This document shows positions 17,830 to 29,690 of a stretch of DNA of 64,000 nt, one piece after another. The position numbers were made by a program, and so were the translations under genes. The DNA comes from Phymorhynchus buccinoides. Lineage: Eukaryota > Mollusca > Gastropoda > Neogastropoda > Raphitomidae. The DNA lies in contig CM065706.1 of the NCBI GenBank assembly GCA_017654935.2, forward strand, positions 13,961,134 to 14,025,133. Direction: 5' to 3'. How positions within the stretch are numbered: position 1 is the stretch's first letter; each line of letters opens with the position of its first letter. The notes beneath the pieces were generated by a model, which ran no database searches, had not been told where the DNA came from, and saw only the letters and a list, made by a program, of their open reading frames with translations.

Positions 17830-18600
17830 TATTGATTATACACTTTATACACTTTAGATGGCGTTTCCTTTGAAACATTTTGTTCTTTGTATGCATTTGC
17901 TGGATATGTGTTATGAAAAATTGCTTCTTGGAGATTGTACAGTCTCTGTCTATGCAAATGATATACTAAGTTATAAGAGGGCAAGCATTATGATCAACTC
18001 AGTCAAAGAGTTCGCCATATATGTCCAGAATTAATGAAAACTGTCGATTGTTCAAGGAAATAAAATACGTGCGCACACAATACCTTGGTCCTTCTAAACT
18101 CGCTCGCTCCCTTATTCCACAATTTGCCTCAACTGCTTTTGTAGTGGTTTGTTGATGGGACACAATCGGTGTAGAGAGTTTTCTATATAAAGTCTATATA
18201 TAAAAAGTCTGATATACCACTTCCTATGTCTAAACCTGAAGGTAAAAAAAATGTAATTTACTTTATTCTCCTTTGTTATGTATGTTTGTTTGTGGTATGG
18301 CTGAAGTGATTGTGGTTTTTTGAATAATTCAAAATGTTGCGATGCGAATAGCTAATACAAGCATCAGTAAGAAATAGTGTATCAATGAAAAAGGTACTTG
18401 TGGGCCTTGGTCTTCTTCCAAAGGGGAGAGGAATTGTAATAGCTCATGCTTGTATGTGTGTTTGATTACTTGTTGTCTGTCCATGCAATATATTGTGAAC
18501 CATACACACGAATCAATTCAAGTTTATATGCTGGATACACCGCAAGCAGATGTGTCCACCGTCATTACTCTTAATGCTGGGGATTATTCATATCCGCGCA
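17830..18600 (+). pseudogene. Degraded non-LTR reverse transcriptase relic (jockey-like), left arm
   Basis: Fragments such as GDCTVSVYANDILSYKRAS (compare the YADD box) and, further on, IQNVAMRIANTSI (compare IQNxALRIALGA of jockey/I-type ORF2 C-termini) lie in order on the plus strand. The frames are broken by stops and indels. The mirrored copy is at about 36850-37680 and a partial third copy at 50930-51240, so this is an interspersed element. Assignment rests on two short motifs and is tentative. Confidence 0.4.
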
Positions 18601-18839
18601 CACCCTAAATGGTATGAGTTGATTCAATGTTGGTGTTTGCTCCTGTAAATTTAAAGAAAACTTGATCAATCGGAGAAAACAGACACTGATATTTGATGGC
18701 GTCATTTGTTATATATTTTAAGTGATGTTTTGAAATACATCCGTCCTTTACAACAGCTAGGTTTGTCGTTTTAATGGCTGGTTTCTTTCTGTGATAGTCC
18801 TTTGTACAACAAAGTTTAATTGTATTTTGGAAATTCAGT

Positions 18840-19100
18840 TTTCCTTTGGCTGTGTATATTTTGTGTGTGTGTGTGTGTGAATATACGTGCTTATTGTAAA
18901 TAGTCTGGTTTTTAACAAGATTAAGTATAAAAATTACAATTAATATAAGAGATTGTTTCGGTATGTTTTGAGTTTGTGTGTGTGTGTGTGTGAGTCTGTT
19001 TCTGAGTATGCTGTGAGTTGGTTTGTGTGCTGTGGTGTTGTATGTGTGTGTGGTGTCTATGTGTGTGTATGCCGTCTGTGTGTTCCATGTGTCCGTGTAA
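18840..19100. repeat. (GT)n-rich tracts, left arm
   Basis: Short GT arrays at about 18860-18880, 18974-18992 and 19045-19085. The mirrored CA arrays are at 36355-36480. Confidence 0.85.
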
Positions 19101-19249
19101 ATAAGAAACAGGCCCATTTCATGTCTGTCAATGTACTCATTCTCTTTCTCCAACCATATTGTTGTTATATCAAACGATTGCATAAAAACATACCACAATA
19201 CTGCTCATTGTCAATATGACATACTGTAACTGGCTCATTTCAGAATCAA

Positions 19250-20150
19250 ATCCTTTGTTGTCACAGCTCAAATCCGAAGATAGAAAGGAAGAAAGAAGAG
19301 AGAGAGAGAGAAGGTGTGGGCGTTTTTCGTTAGCATCATCGTCTTGTCAGCTGATTCTGGTTTACAGTAAATCGAGAGAGGCCAGAAAGATTCAGCACAG
19401 ACTTCCTCGAAGTCGGATTGTGTGGCTGCCTACGTGGCCGCGCGGGGTAATCCAACGGTCCACAAGTGTAACGTAATGTTATCATCCCTCTAGCTGGTGC
19501 ATTTGTACCCATAGTGTTCACGTGATTTGGCGGTGGGACGATCCCTGGGCCTTATTTCAGGGTACAGCACAGAACAACGACAGCAAACAACACAGACAAA
19601 ACCCAAAAAAAAAGACCCCCCAAAACAACAACAACATGATGACCAATAACACAACAGAAACAAAAACACGAGAAGAGACATAGACACTATTTCCCTGGGT
19701 GTGTGGGCTGAAATATGACGTTGTCAAGCCCCCTTCCCCTACTCCCCCTCCCCACCCACTCAATCCCCCCCCCCCCCAACCCCCACTCTGTACTCGGTTT
19801 TATGTCCCCCACCAGGCCTCCACACAAACAAGTAATTATACTCTTGCAAGGGCAAATGGCCGGACGGGCAATAACCTGACCATATTCTGCCGATTGTATG
19901 ATGCTTTTTCTTCTCTTTCATTAGCCTACCCCACGGTAGTGGCTTGTTACGCCCTGCATTTGTTTCACCCCCACCCCCACCCAGTCCTACTAATGTCCCT
20001 CTAACCATCTCCTTTCTGTTGCCTTCTTTCAATTTTCCTTGTGTAACATCCCTTTCCTTGTGTTCACATCGGTTATTACAGCCAAGGACGAGGAGAGCGA
20101 GGGTAATGTTTTCACTGCGTCGGTGGGCTATCATTTAATCTATCTACACT
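19250..20150. other. No recognised gene; pyrimidine-rich DNA next to the Tc1 element
   Basis: Contains C-rich runs (19740-19790, 19966-19982). The mirrored right-arm segment spans about 35490-36180. No supportable reading frame. Confidence 0.45.
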
Positions 20151-20152
20151 AC

Positions 20153-21730
20153 ACAAAAAGTTAAGGATCAATTGAGAAAACACGTGCACAATAAACTCCG
20201 TTCAGCTCTGGGATTTTTTTCTCAGTCAAGCCAAATTGTCTATGGAATTCTTGTTCAGGGTAAGTGGGCGATGTTGGTTAGTGGAAAACATTGCACGTAT
20301 TATCTATACTGAGCTGGCAGCCAAAAGAAAAAGCGGAACTTCGAAAAAGGACACTTGTTTTGGAGCTTCGCTGAACACATTGCACAAGCCAGAGGAAAAA
20401 CCATATGCACGGCAAGCACTGCTGTTTATGTGTGAGATGCTGTCTCTTGCGGCTTATAGAAGATATACCACAGTATATGCCGACTGACAATGCCGCCACG
20501 ACGAAAATTGAGCGAGGTGGATAGGGGACGAGCTGTTGCATCGGTTCCAAGATGGTGTTCCCAAAGCGAGAAGTGGCCAGGGACTCAGGTGTCCATTCTC
20601 GGTCAGTCAGAACGGATTCAACGCTTCACAGCACTGGGAGGGTCATGAAAGACGCAGATCTGGTCTGCCCCTGCAGGAAGGACACCTCCACGTGAAGATC
20701 GTCTATTGAACGACAAGCCTGCAGGACATTAAGATACAGCTCTTTCCAGCTCATCGAAGGCAGCTGAGGGTGGCTACATAACATCAACATCAGCCAGGTC
20801 AGAATACGGACCGCCTTCAGGGTTAACCTCCGTTATCGTCGCCGAAGCTGTACGCCACGCTTAACTCCAGCCCATAGGGCAGCACGCCGCGCCTCTGGCA
20901 GACGCCACGTGAGGTGAGACACGTCAGCAATGGTACCAAGGTCCTGTCAGGATGAAATCACGCTTCACCTGACACAAACGACGGCCGACTGAGGGTCTGG
21001 AGGCGCCAGGGGAAGCGTTCTATTGACGCACTGTCCAAGAAAAGGTGGCCTTTGGTGGAGGTTTGTAATGGTCTGGGGGCCTTCCGCCTTCACCACAGAC
21101 ACCCTGGATCAAGTACAGGGTAAACCTGAATGGCCTCCGATACCGGATGAAGATCCTTCGACGTGGCTGTGCCTACACTGCAGCAGAGGGGGACCGCCGG
21201 CTGTCTACCAGGATGACAACGCTCGCCCCACAGGGCAAGGGGGTAACGAATTCTGCAAGCAGTCTGGAGTCAACAGAATGGAGTGGGCAGCAGCAGTCCC
21301 GATCTCAACCCGATTGAGAACATATGGGATGAGCTGGATCGCAAAGAGGAGCAACCCAGAACCCTCCAGGGATGCCCACACCTCTACCAGATGCTGCAGC
21401 TGAGTGGCAGGCGCTTCCACAGAGGATTCTTCCCCACCCTGGTCAACTCAATGAGGACTCGCTGCGTCGAGTGCCAGAAACAGCCATGGGGATACACGCA
21501 GACTGAACTGTTGGGAGAATCAGAAGCCTGTCTTGTGATTTCAATGACTTTGGGAAATCAAATTTGATAGTACCCACTTGATAAAAATGGTACAGACCAA
21601 ACGATTGCTGAAATTGAAGGCAAATTGTGTATCGTTATCACTAAAGCATGAATTAAATGTTGGCCAAATTCAACGAATGGGCGTCTAGTGGAAAGTATGA
21701 ATTAGTTGCAAGTGATCCTTAACTTTTTGT
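20153..21730 (+). mobile_element. Tc1-like transposon with both terminal inverted repeats, transposase dead
   Basis: Perfect 18-base terminal inverted repeats, ACAAAAAGTTAAGGATCA at 20153-20170 and its complement at 21713-21730, frame a 1.58-kb element. Between them lies a frameshifted Tc1 transposase on the plus strand: a helix-turn-helix start (CCGCCACGACG near 20492), NINISQ, RLTPAHRAARRA, VYQDDNARP (second catalytic Asp) and NPIENIWDELDRK (catalytic Glu). At least half a dozen indels break the frame, so no transposase can be made. The right-arm counterpart (34156-35184) is far better preserved as a protein but lacks both terminal repeats. Confidence 0.85.
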
Positions 21731-21764
21731 GGACAGGCTATATCTTATCAAATTATTTGATTTG

Positions 21765-22330
21765 ATTGATCCACAGATCTAAGATCTATTAGCTGTTGCA
21801 CAATAGCGTGTGAACGGAGGGATCTGGGACGCTCAAAATTTTGCATGAGGATAGGTACTAAAGGATATATAGGCCAAGATTGAACATGAAGGTCAGAGGT
21901 CAAGGTCACGGAGCAGGAAACGCTGCCGAGCCCTGGCACGATAATATTTGAAGGAGAGGACCTATGAGCTCAATGTTGCATGCGGATAGGTACTAAAGAT
22001 ATCTAGTCCAAGCCGAAATGACGGTCATAGGTCAAGGTCGCTGAAGCCCCGACAATGCTGCCGCGCACCTGGACACGATAATGTTTAAACAGACGGGATC
22101 TAGGACGCTCAAATTTTTACATGTGGATGGGTTACTAAGATATCTAGGCCCAGAATCGAAATGAAGGTCATAGGTTAACAGGTCAAGGTATGAGCCGAAA
22201 ATGCTGCAAGAGCACCTGGCGCAATAAGTTTTGAACAGGGTAGTTATGATGCTCAAGTTGCATGATGGATAGGTACAAAGATATCTAGGCCGAGTCGAAA
22301 ATAAAGGTCAAGTCACAGGAGAGAAATTGC
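21765..22330. repeat. ~125-bp satellite, about five units, left arm
   Basis: The unit contains GGATAGGTACTAAAGATATCTAGGCC, then GAAATGAAGGTCATAGGTCAAGGTC, then GCACCTGGCACGATAATGTTT and GGGATCTAGGACGCTCAA, split here over about five diverged copies. The mirrored array is at 33600-34030. It starts right after the Tc1 element's end. Confidence 0.85.
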
Positions 22331-24450
22331 TATCAAGCTTTGGGCCTGTATTCATATTGGGATATCTTAAAGTTCGTACAGCTGCGAGACGAAGCATTAA
22401 TTGCAGCCGAAATACTGCCGCGTGGCTTGGTGATTGGAAAGAAACTGAAAACAAACTCCCACACATTGTCTCTATCTAATCCACGCCGCGTTCCTAACAG
22501 AGTTTAACTTGGACTTTAAACACACTACACACAACTTCGATTATCACCCCTTTATTATGAATAAAAAATCAAAAAAATAAAAACAAAAACGAGAACAACT
22601 TGTCCCTTTGTATGATAAAAACAATGTCGTCTTGGGACAGGCACCGACAGGATAATTTTTACAAAACACCGTCCTCGGGACACCAACTAAAAAAACTTAA
22701 TCTTCTCCGCGAAGCACCGTCTCTCCACCAAAGGTCACAAACTTGGTTGCATCCTACTACCCAAAACGTCTCCACCCAAACGTTTCAGGTCCGTTGGTGA
22801 CCTTGGCCAACACTCACCCAGCGGCTCCCCAGAAGCGCGAGGCTGGTCCCCTTCCTCTCTCCGGCTCCACAGGTCGGAGGTCCACCAACAGGAAGGGGTT
22901 ACAGTGGGGGGACTGGGCTCACACCACCATGCAAGGGAAACTGAAAAGGCTTGTCAAATCAGCCTACTGAAGTTAGCTTCGCGGACAGGAATCTTCTCGT
23001 GATTAGTTTCGGTGTGAAGTGTGTTTAACCATTTACGGGCCTTTACAAACTTAGAACTTAGACAAACCACACCAGCACCGAACTGTAACTTTCTCGCAAA
23101 AAGAGGATATAATTTTAAGACACCCAATGTAGGGTGGTTATAAATTTAAAAAAATATTTACTTTGTCAAATCCTAATGAAATTTATGTCATGTTTTGAAA
23201 GAGCCCGACAAGACCTTAAAATGATACCCAATTATCAAAATCGTCGAAAATTTAGAAAGTTACGACGTTTTAAAATGTAGCTTTTTTCTACAAGCTATAT
23301 AAGAAAAAGTGATCAAGATTAACGGCCCTTACCGTCTCAAGGTTGAGATAAACAGCCATAACTTTTTCTTTTTTCAATAAACAAAACATTGGTACAAAAT
23401 AAAAGCTATTCAAAGGGGCAACATGACCCCAAAACATTAGAAGATAAGGCTAAGCTTTTTTTTTTTTTTATGCGACTCAAAGATCGCAACATCAACATGC
23501 GCGTGACAGAAAAACATGTCCGACAGTCTTCGACGTAACAACTCCGACTTGTGGATGGACCTTAGCAGCATTTGATATTATCTAGATGACACCAAATTTG
23601 TGTCCGTTGTAGAAAAATAATAATGTAACTGGCATTTGTTTTAAAGAATTATATAATTACCGTTCAGAAATGATAAACGAATGAATGGGACCAAATATGG
23701 ATCGCTTGTCTCCGGCGATCGGCCGTCTTAGCGTAAATATTAAAGATCGTCCGAATGAACGTAGTAGGTGTCGCTTCCCGAAAGAAAGAAACTCGGATGG
23801 TCAGCGCCAAGAAAACCACCAATAAAAACAATCACTCAGTGAGGTTAAAAAACGACTGTTTAAAAAGGGCGCAGCTCTTAGATCAACATCTCCAGAACAC
23901 CAGTGCTGTGAACAACCAGACAGTGTCCTATTTGGCGCTGGCTGGTGTGAGCAGTCGAGCGAGTTACCCAATAAAGTTTAGAAACACGTGCTACACGTGT
24001 TATAAAGACAACAGACTCTACAAAACTTGGTTGTACAAGGGTAAAGTAATATCTCGAAAAGGAGTTACTTTTTAAATTTGCAAACTTGCATTTAGTGTAC
24101 AAACATAATATATTTACCAAATTTTATACATTAATAAATTGACATATATCGTCAATTGGAATTATGTCCTGCGACAGTGATTCTAGGCGTTTACGCTAGT
24201 TTTCTCTCTTGTCCCACTTCACCCCCTAACCATACCTTTTGTTCTCTCCTATTTTCATTGTGCCCTCTTTGTCACATCTGTTATTCTCTGTCTTGGTATA
24301 GCGAACAGAAAAAGAGCAGATGCTACCCATATTGTAAAAATGTGCAATTTGTGTGTTTGTTCACAGATGCAGGGAATGGTCTTTATGTCACTACTTCTTC
24401 TTCTGTTTTCCTTTCTTTATTCGATTAGACTATTTTGTTAGACATTTAGC
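22331..24450. other. Palindrome arm DNA without a recognised gene
   Basis: The sequence is shared with the right arm (31510-33580 inverted), so it is not random. I see no protein motif. A 106-codon open frame at 23755-24075 (plus strand) is not kept as a frame in the other arm and has no motif, so I do not call it. 22560-22980 is GC-richer and may be an element fragment. Confidence 0.45.
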
Positions 24451-24499
24451 AAATGGCTCCAAAACCTAAAACAGATATGGATGACATTGCTACCTCCGA

Positions 24500-24655
24500 A
24501 ATCAAATAACATTTCAGTCAATTGCCCATGAGACGAAGCTAGACATTATGCTCGTCCAGGGCAAAATGAAAAATGAATGCTTCATTTAATGAGATAATGG
24601 GGGTGGCTTCTTACCCGCCCATGCGCTTGTTACCCCGTCTTCCCATAGTAGACAT
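24500..24655. mobile_element. Foldback MITE, left arm
   Basis: A diverged copy of the family whose terminal sequence is GGGAAGACGGGGTAAAAAGC. Here one end reads CTTCTTACCCGCCCATGCGC and ACCCCGTCTTCCC, and the interior reads GCCCATGAGACGAAGC. It interrupts a short ATG-initiated frame (24453-24509). The mirrored copy is at 31320-31490. Confidence 0.65.
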
Positions 24656-24664
24656 GACTACACA

Positions 24665-24790
24665 AATACAGACATTGGACACAAACAAAGTTTTATCAAA
24701 GCAACTATTCTGCATTTCAAATGCACCAATCGTTTAGTCCTCAGACTAGGGGAACGGCGATCAGCTGATAATTGAGATTTTATAGTAATC
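24665..24790 (-). repeat. Dispersed repeat, inverted copy of the 4640 element
   Basis: Reverse complement of the stretch at 4640-4765 with moderate divergence. It directly follows the foldback MITE. Confidence 0.7.
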
Positions 24791-25249
24791 TATTTTTTAT
24801 CCAAATAGTGGATTCCATGTCAGTAGTTGGCCCTCCCTCAGGCATGTCTTATCCTTTTAAATATAATTTTAGAAATTATTATTGTGTCATTTACCTAAGA
24901 TTATTTACATGTCGCTTTTAACTAGGTGCTGTTAGGAGGGTTCCAACTGTACCATTTCTCAGAAATGGTCATTTTGAAACTTAATGTCCCTTCGTGTGTG
25001 TCGGTAACATATAAGCCTGTAAAAATGGCTATGCTATTCATGCCGAAGTTTATTCGGGGTTTTTTCCTCTCTCATCTCCATCCTACCTGATAACACAGGG
25101 GTGTGCTTTGGTGGAGTGTCAGGCTTCTCTATATTGTTATTAGGGCATGTGCTGTGGACCGGTAGGCTGTAGAGGCGCGCACAGGGGGTCTATCCATGGC
25201 GCCTGGCTATGTCTGTCTCCCTCGCCTGCATTGGCCACTGCAACGACCA

Positions 25250-25470
25250 CCTTCTTGCAAGAGTGAATGCCTTGGTGGGTGGGGGAAGATGCTGAGTACT
25301 GACCAAACAAGGGCAGGACTATCTCGCCAATAAACCCTATTTGAGGTCACTAAATGGCTGCCTTTGCAAGAGTGAATGCCTTTGGATACTGACCAACAAG
25401 GGCTTAATTCTCGCAGTCAAGGGCGTTAATAACCCTAGTGCAGGCAATGCCACTAACGACCCCACCGTCA
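25250..25470. repeat. Dispersed repeat with internal duplication, left arm
   Basis: TTGCAAGAGTGAATGCCTT followed by ACTGACCAACAAGGGC occurs twice, about 120 bases apart, and ends with GGCGTTAATAACCCTAG. The mirrored copy is at about 30480-30700 and a third copy outside the palindrome at 45061-45310. Confidence 0.75.
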
Positions 25471-26040
25471 ACCAGTGCCGATTCATGGACCCTTGAAGCA
25501 TGAACTGAAATCTGGGTCTGCCAGATCAGAAGCTTGTACAGTAGCTTCTTGGCTGAGCTTTTAGTGTTGAAAAGAGGAGGGGACATCGGTTTGTTTTCAG
25601 AGCCGTCCAGTCGTTGTTGTGAATACCTGTCTCAACAGGCTCCAGGGATCAGCCTATCTATTAGTCTGAAGGACTTTATTTTCACTAAGAATGGAACATC
25701 AAAACTAGCTTCAATTCCTTCCAGTTCAGACAGGACATTGCAGACAGGCTGGAGAATGGAACGAAAGGCAGACAGATAGTAGATAACAGTAAGCAGAGGG
25801 AAAAGGCAGTGTCAAAGAGGTGACAGAGAAAGAGAAGTTACAAACAAAGAACGCTTTTAATCTTATCGGTCAATTCTCATTGTACAGAACGGACCGCTCA
25901 GCCCAAAATCCACATCGGAATACAATGCATAATAGATTGTCATTTAAATGCATCGTTTCAAATTGCACGCCAGATTATATGTGGTATAGCGTACATATTT
26001 TTCTTTATGTGATTAGTTTCCATTTCCTCGAGTATCGAAA

Positions 26041-26165
26041 GCAATTACATAATAATAATAATAATAATAATAACAACAACAACAACCAACAAACAACACA
26101 ACAACAACAACAACAAAACAACAACAAACAAACAACAATAATAATAATAATAATAATAAACAGAC
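26041..26165. repeat. (AAT)n/(AAC)n microsatellite with LINE/SINE-type tail, left arm
   Basis: AAT and AAC arrays followed by AAACAGACACTTATATAGCGC, the complement of the GCGCTATATAAGTGTCTGTTT tail seen at the mirrored site near 29770. Such tails close CR1/L2-like elements and their SINEs. Confidence 0.85.
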
Positions 26166-26239
26166 ACTTATATAGCGCATAATTATATCCGTAATATAAG
26201 CGTTCGCTAACAAAAATGATTAAAAAAAACTATGTTTCT

Positions 26240-29200
26240 CTCCAAGCTCCACTTCATGCTTGAACCATAATGCGGGTAGGTGAAGACGGGGTAAAAAGCC
26301 CATGGCGGGTAAGCATGCTTGGTCATGGGCAAATGGCACTGAAATTGCTTGATAGGGGAAGACGGGGTAAAAAGCACATGGGCGGTAAGAAGCCCACCCC
26401 AATTATTCATGAAATAAAGAAAATTTCAGCAAAATTTCGCCCATGAGACGAATGCTAGACATTAACGCCTGTCTCATGGCAAAAATGAGACTGAAATTTG
26501 CTTCATTCATGAGATTAATTGGCGTGTGGGCTTCTAACCCGCCCATGCGATTTTTACCCGTCTTCACCTAATGGCTATGATAGTTATGGCAAAATGTGAC
26601 TGAAATTTGAGTATACATGAGATAATGGCATGGGCCTCTTACCCGCCCATGGGCTTTTTACCCAGTCTTCCCTAACTTTCAAATGAAGGTATTCTTCCTA
26701 TCATTTCTAATACATAGAACAAGATGCCATGGCCTACTTGTTGATTTTCAATCAGAACATGGGATGCACTTTTCCCGGCGACATCAAAGCCCGGATGTCT
26801 GAAACGGAGAAATATGTTTAAAAAGCGCGTATAAACCATGATACGAAAGCGGGAGGAGGGTGACTTACCAGAACAGAGTGTGGAGCACGGAGACACGAGA
26901 AATGCAACTCCGGCCAGCTGTTCGGAGGTACATGCGAGATCATTCTTCAGGCCGTCCTTACACCAGAGTTTACTGTGTGGGATACGACTAAAGAAAAGAG
27001 GTAAGTTTACGGGTTACAGCGTTTTGAAAGATGCGATATATCGTGCCGCTGACACCACACAACAAACAATGCGAAGGACGACTTCGAACGACAGTGACAT
27101 GACATAGGGGAAGACGGGTAAAAAGCGCATGGGAGGGTAAGAAGCCCACCCCAATCTCATGAAATAAGAAAATGCAGTCAAATTTGCAATGAGACGAATG
27201 CTAGACATTAACGCCTCGCTCTCATAGGGCAAAATGAGACTGAAATTGCTTAATTTCATGATATAATTGTGTGGGCTTCTTACCCGCCCATGCGCTTTTT
27301 TACCCGTCTCAACCTAATTGGATTGATTCGTCTCATGGGCAAAATGTGACGAAATTTGCTTTATTACATGAGATAATTGGCATGGGCTTCTTACCCGACC
27401 AGGGCTTTTTACCGTCTTCCCTAACCTTTCAAATGACAGCGTCATCTGCCTGATCTTCTAATACATAGAAACAAGATGCCATGGCCTTGTGATTTCAATC
27501 AGAACATGGGAGGCACTTTTCCCGGGCGACATTCAAAAGCCCGGATGTCTGAACCGGATATGTTCAAAAGCGCGATAAACCAGATACGAAAGCGCGGAGG
27601 AGGGTGACTTACCAGAACATGAGTGTGGAGCACGGGAGACACGAGAAATGCAACTCCGGCCAGCTGTTCGTGATGTACATGCGAGATTCATTCTTTCGGC
27701 CTGTCCGTACCCCATGGATTTTACTGTGTTGGAATACGACTAAAAGAACGAGGTAGTTTACCGGGTTACAGCGGTTTTGGAAAGATGGCGTATATCGTGC
27801 CGCTGCACCACCACCAAACAACAATGCAAAGGGACGACTTCGAACTGACAGTGGACAGACATAGGGGAAAGACGGTTAAAAAGCGCATGGGAGGGTAAGA
27901 AGCCCACCCAATTATCTCATGAATAAAGAAAATGCAGTCAAATTTGCACCATGAGACGAGTGTTATGTATAGCCTTCGGTCTCATGGAAAATTTGACTGA
28001 CATTTTCTTTATTTCATGAGATTAATTGGGGTGGGTTCTTACCCGCCATTGCGCTTTTTACCCTGTCTCCCCTATGTCAGTCAACTGTACAGTCGAAGTC
28101 GTTCCTTTGCATGTTGTTGGTGGTGGGCAGCTCACGCTAATACGCCCTTTTCAAAAACGCTGTAAAACCGGTAAACATACTCTTTCTTTAGTCGTATTCC
28201 CACACAGAAAAATCCCATGGTGTAAGGACAGGCCTGAAAGACTGAATCTCGCATGTACATCACGAATAGTGGACGGAGTTGCATTTATGTGTCTCTCCGT
28301 GCCACACTCTAGTTATGGTAAGTTCACCCTCCTCCGCGCTTCGTTACATGGGTTTTATACGCGCTTTTGAAAAATATCCGGTTCGACATCCGGGCTTTGA
28401 AGTCGCCGGGAAAGTGATCCCATGTTATGATGAAATCACAAGTAGGCCATGGCATCTGTCTATGTATTAGAAATGATAAGGAAGAAATGACCTGTCATTT
28501 TGAAAGTTAGGGAATGACGGGGTAAAACAGCCAGGGCGGGTAGAATGCCAATGCAATTATTCATGTAATAAGCAAATTTTCAGTCACATTGCCATGAGAC
28601 GAATTCATGCAATAGGTGAAGACGGGGTAAAAAGCGCTGGGCGGTAAGAAGCCACCCCAATTATCTCATGAAAAATGAAAGTAAAAGCAAATTCAGTCTC
28701 ATTTTGCCCATGAGACGAGCGTTAGATGTCTAGCATTCGTATCATGAGCAAAATTTTTTGACTTTTTGACGACATTTGCTTTATTTCATGAGATAAATTG
28801 GGGTGGGCTTCTTACACGCCCATGCGCTTTTACCCCGTCTTCCCCTATGTCATGTCACTGTCAAGTTCGAAGTCGGTCCTTTGCAATTGTTGTTGGGTGG
28901 TGCAGCGGCAGGCACGATAATACCGCCATCTTCAACAAACGCTGTAAACCCGGTAAAATAACTCTTTTCTTAGTCGATTCCACACAGACAAATCCATGGT
29001 GTAAGGAAGGGCCTGAAAGAATGAATTCGCATGACATCCGAACAGTGGCCGGATGCAATTTCTCGTGTCTCCCGTGCTCCACATCATGTTCTGGTAAGTC
29101 ACCTCCTCCGCGCTTCGTTCAGGGTTTATACGCGCCTTTTGAAACATTCCGGTTCAGACATCCGGGCTTCTTGAATGTCCGCCCGGGAAAGTGCATCCCA

Positions 29201-29690
29201 TGTTTCTGATGAAATCAACAAGTGGGCCATGCATCTTGTTCTATTGTTAGAAATGATAAGAAGAAAGGACCTTTCATTTGAAAGTAGGGAAGACGGGGTA
29301 AAAAGCCCATGGGCGGGTAAGAAAGCCCATGCCAATATCTAAGTAATAAAGCAAATTTCATCACATGTGCCCATGATACGAATCATGCAATTAGGTGAAG
29401 ACGGGTAAAAAGCGCAGGGCGGGTAAGAAGCCACCCCACTTATCTCATTAAACGAAGCAAAATTTCAGTCTCATTTTGCACATAGACGAGCGTAATGTCT
29501 AGATTCGTCCATGGGCAAAATTTACTGAAATTTTCTTATTTAATAGATAATGGGGTGGGCTTCTTACCGGCCATGGGCTTTTACCCGTCTCCCTAATAAA
29601 GCAAATTCAGCCAATTTTGCCCATGACACGAATTATGGTTAACGACCATTGGGCTTTTTACCCCGTCTCACCTACCAAGCCTTATGTTTC
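26240..29690. repeat. Palindrome centre: foldback MITEs alternating with four ~430-bp units
   Basis: Two direct units on the left (about 26690-27110 and 27430-27860) and two inverted units on the right (about 28080-28490 and 28860-29290) share TTACCAGAACA, GAGCACGGGAGACACGAGAAA and CGGATGTCTGAACCGG. Each is flanked by GGGGAAGACGGGGTAAAAAG-type MITE arms whose interiors are themselves palindromic (GCCCATGAGACGAAT). The mirror axis lies near 27975 within one MITE copy. The units hold splice-like sites (ctttag| and TTCTG|GTAAGT in right-arm orientation) around a ~135-base segment, but all three frames contain stops. Confidence 0.8.

Noticed and set aside
23755..24075. 106-codon protein gene, also its antisense frame at 32078-32374
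   Set aside because: The frame is not maintained between the two palindrome arms and has no recognisable motif.
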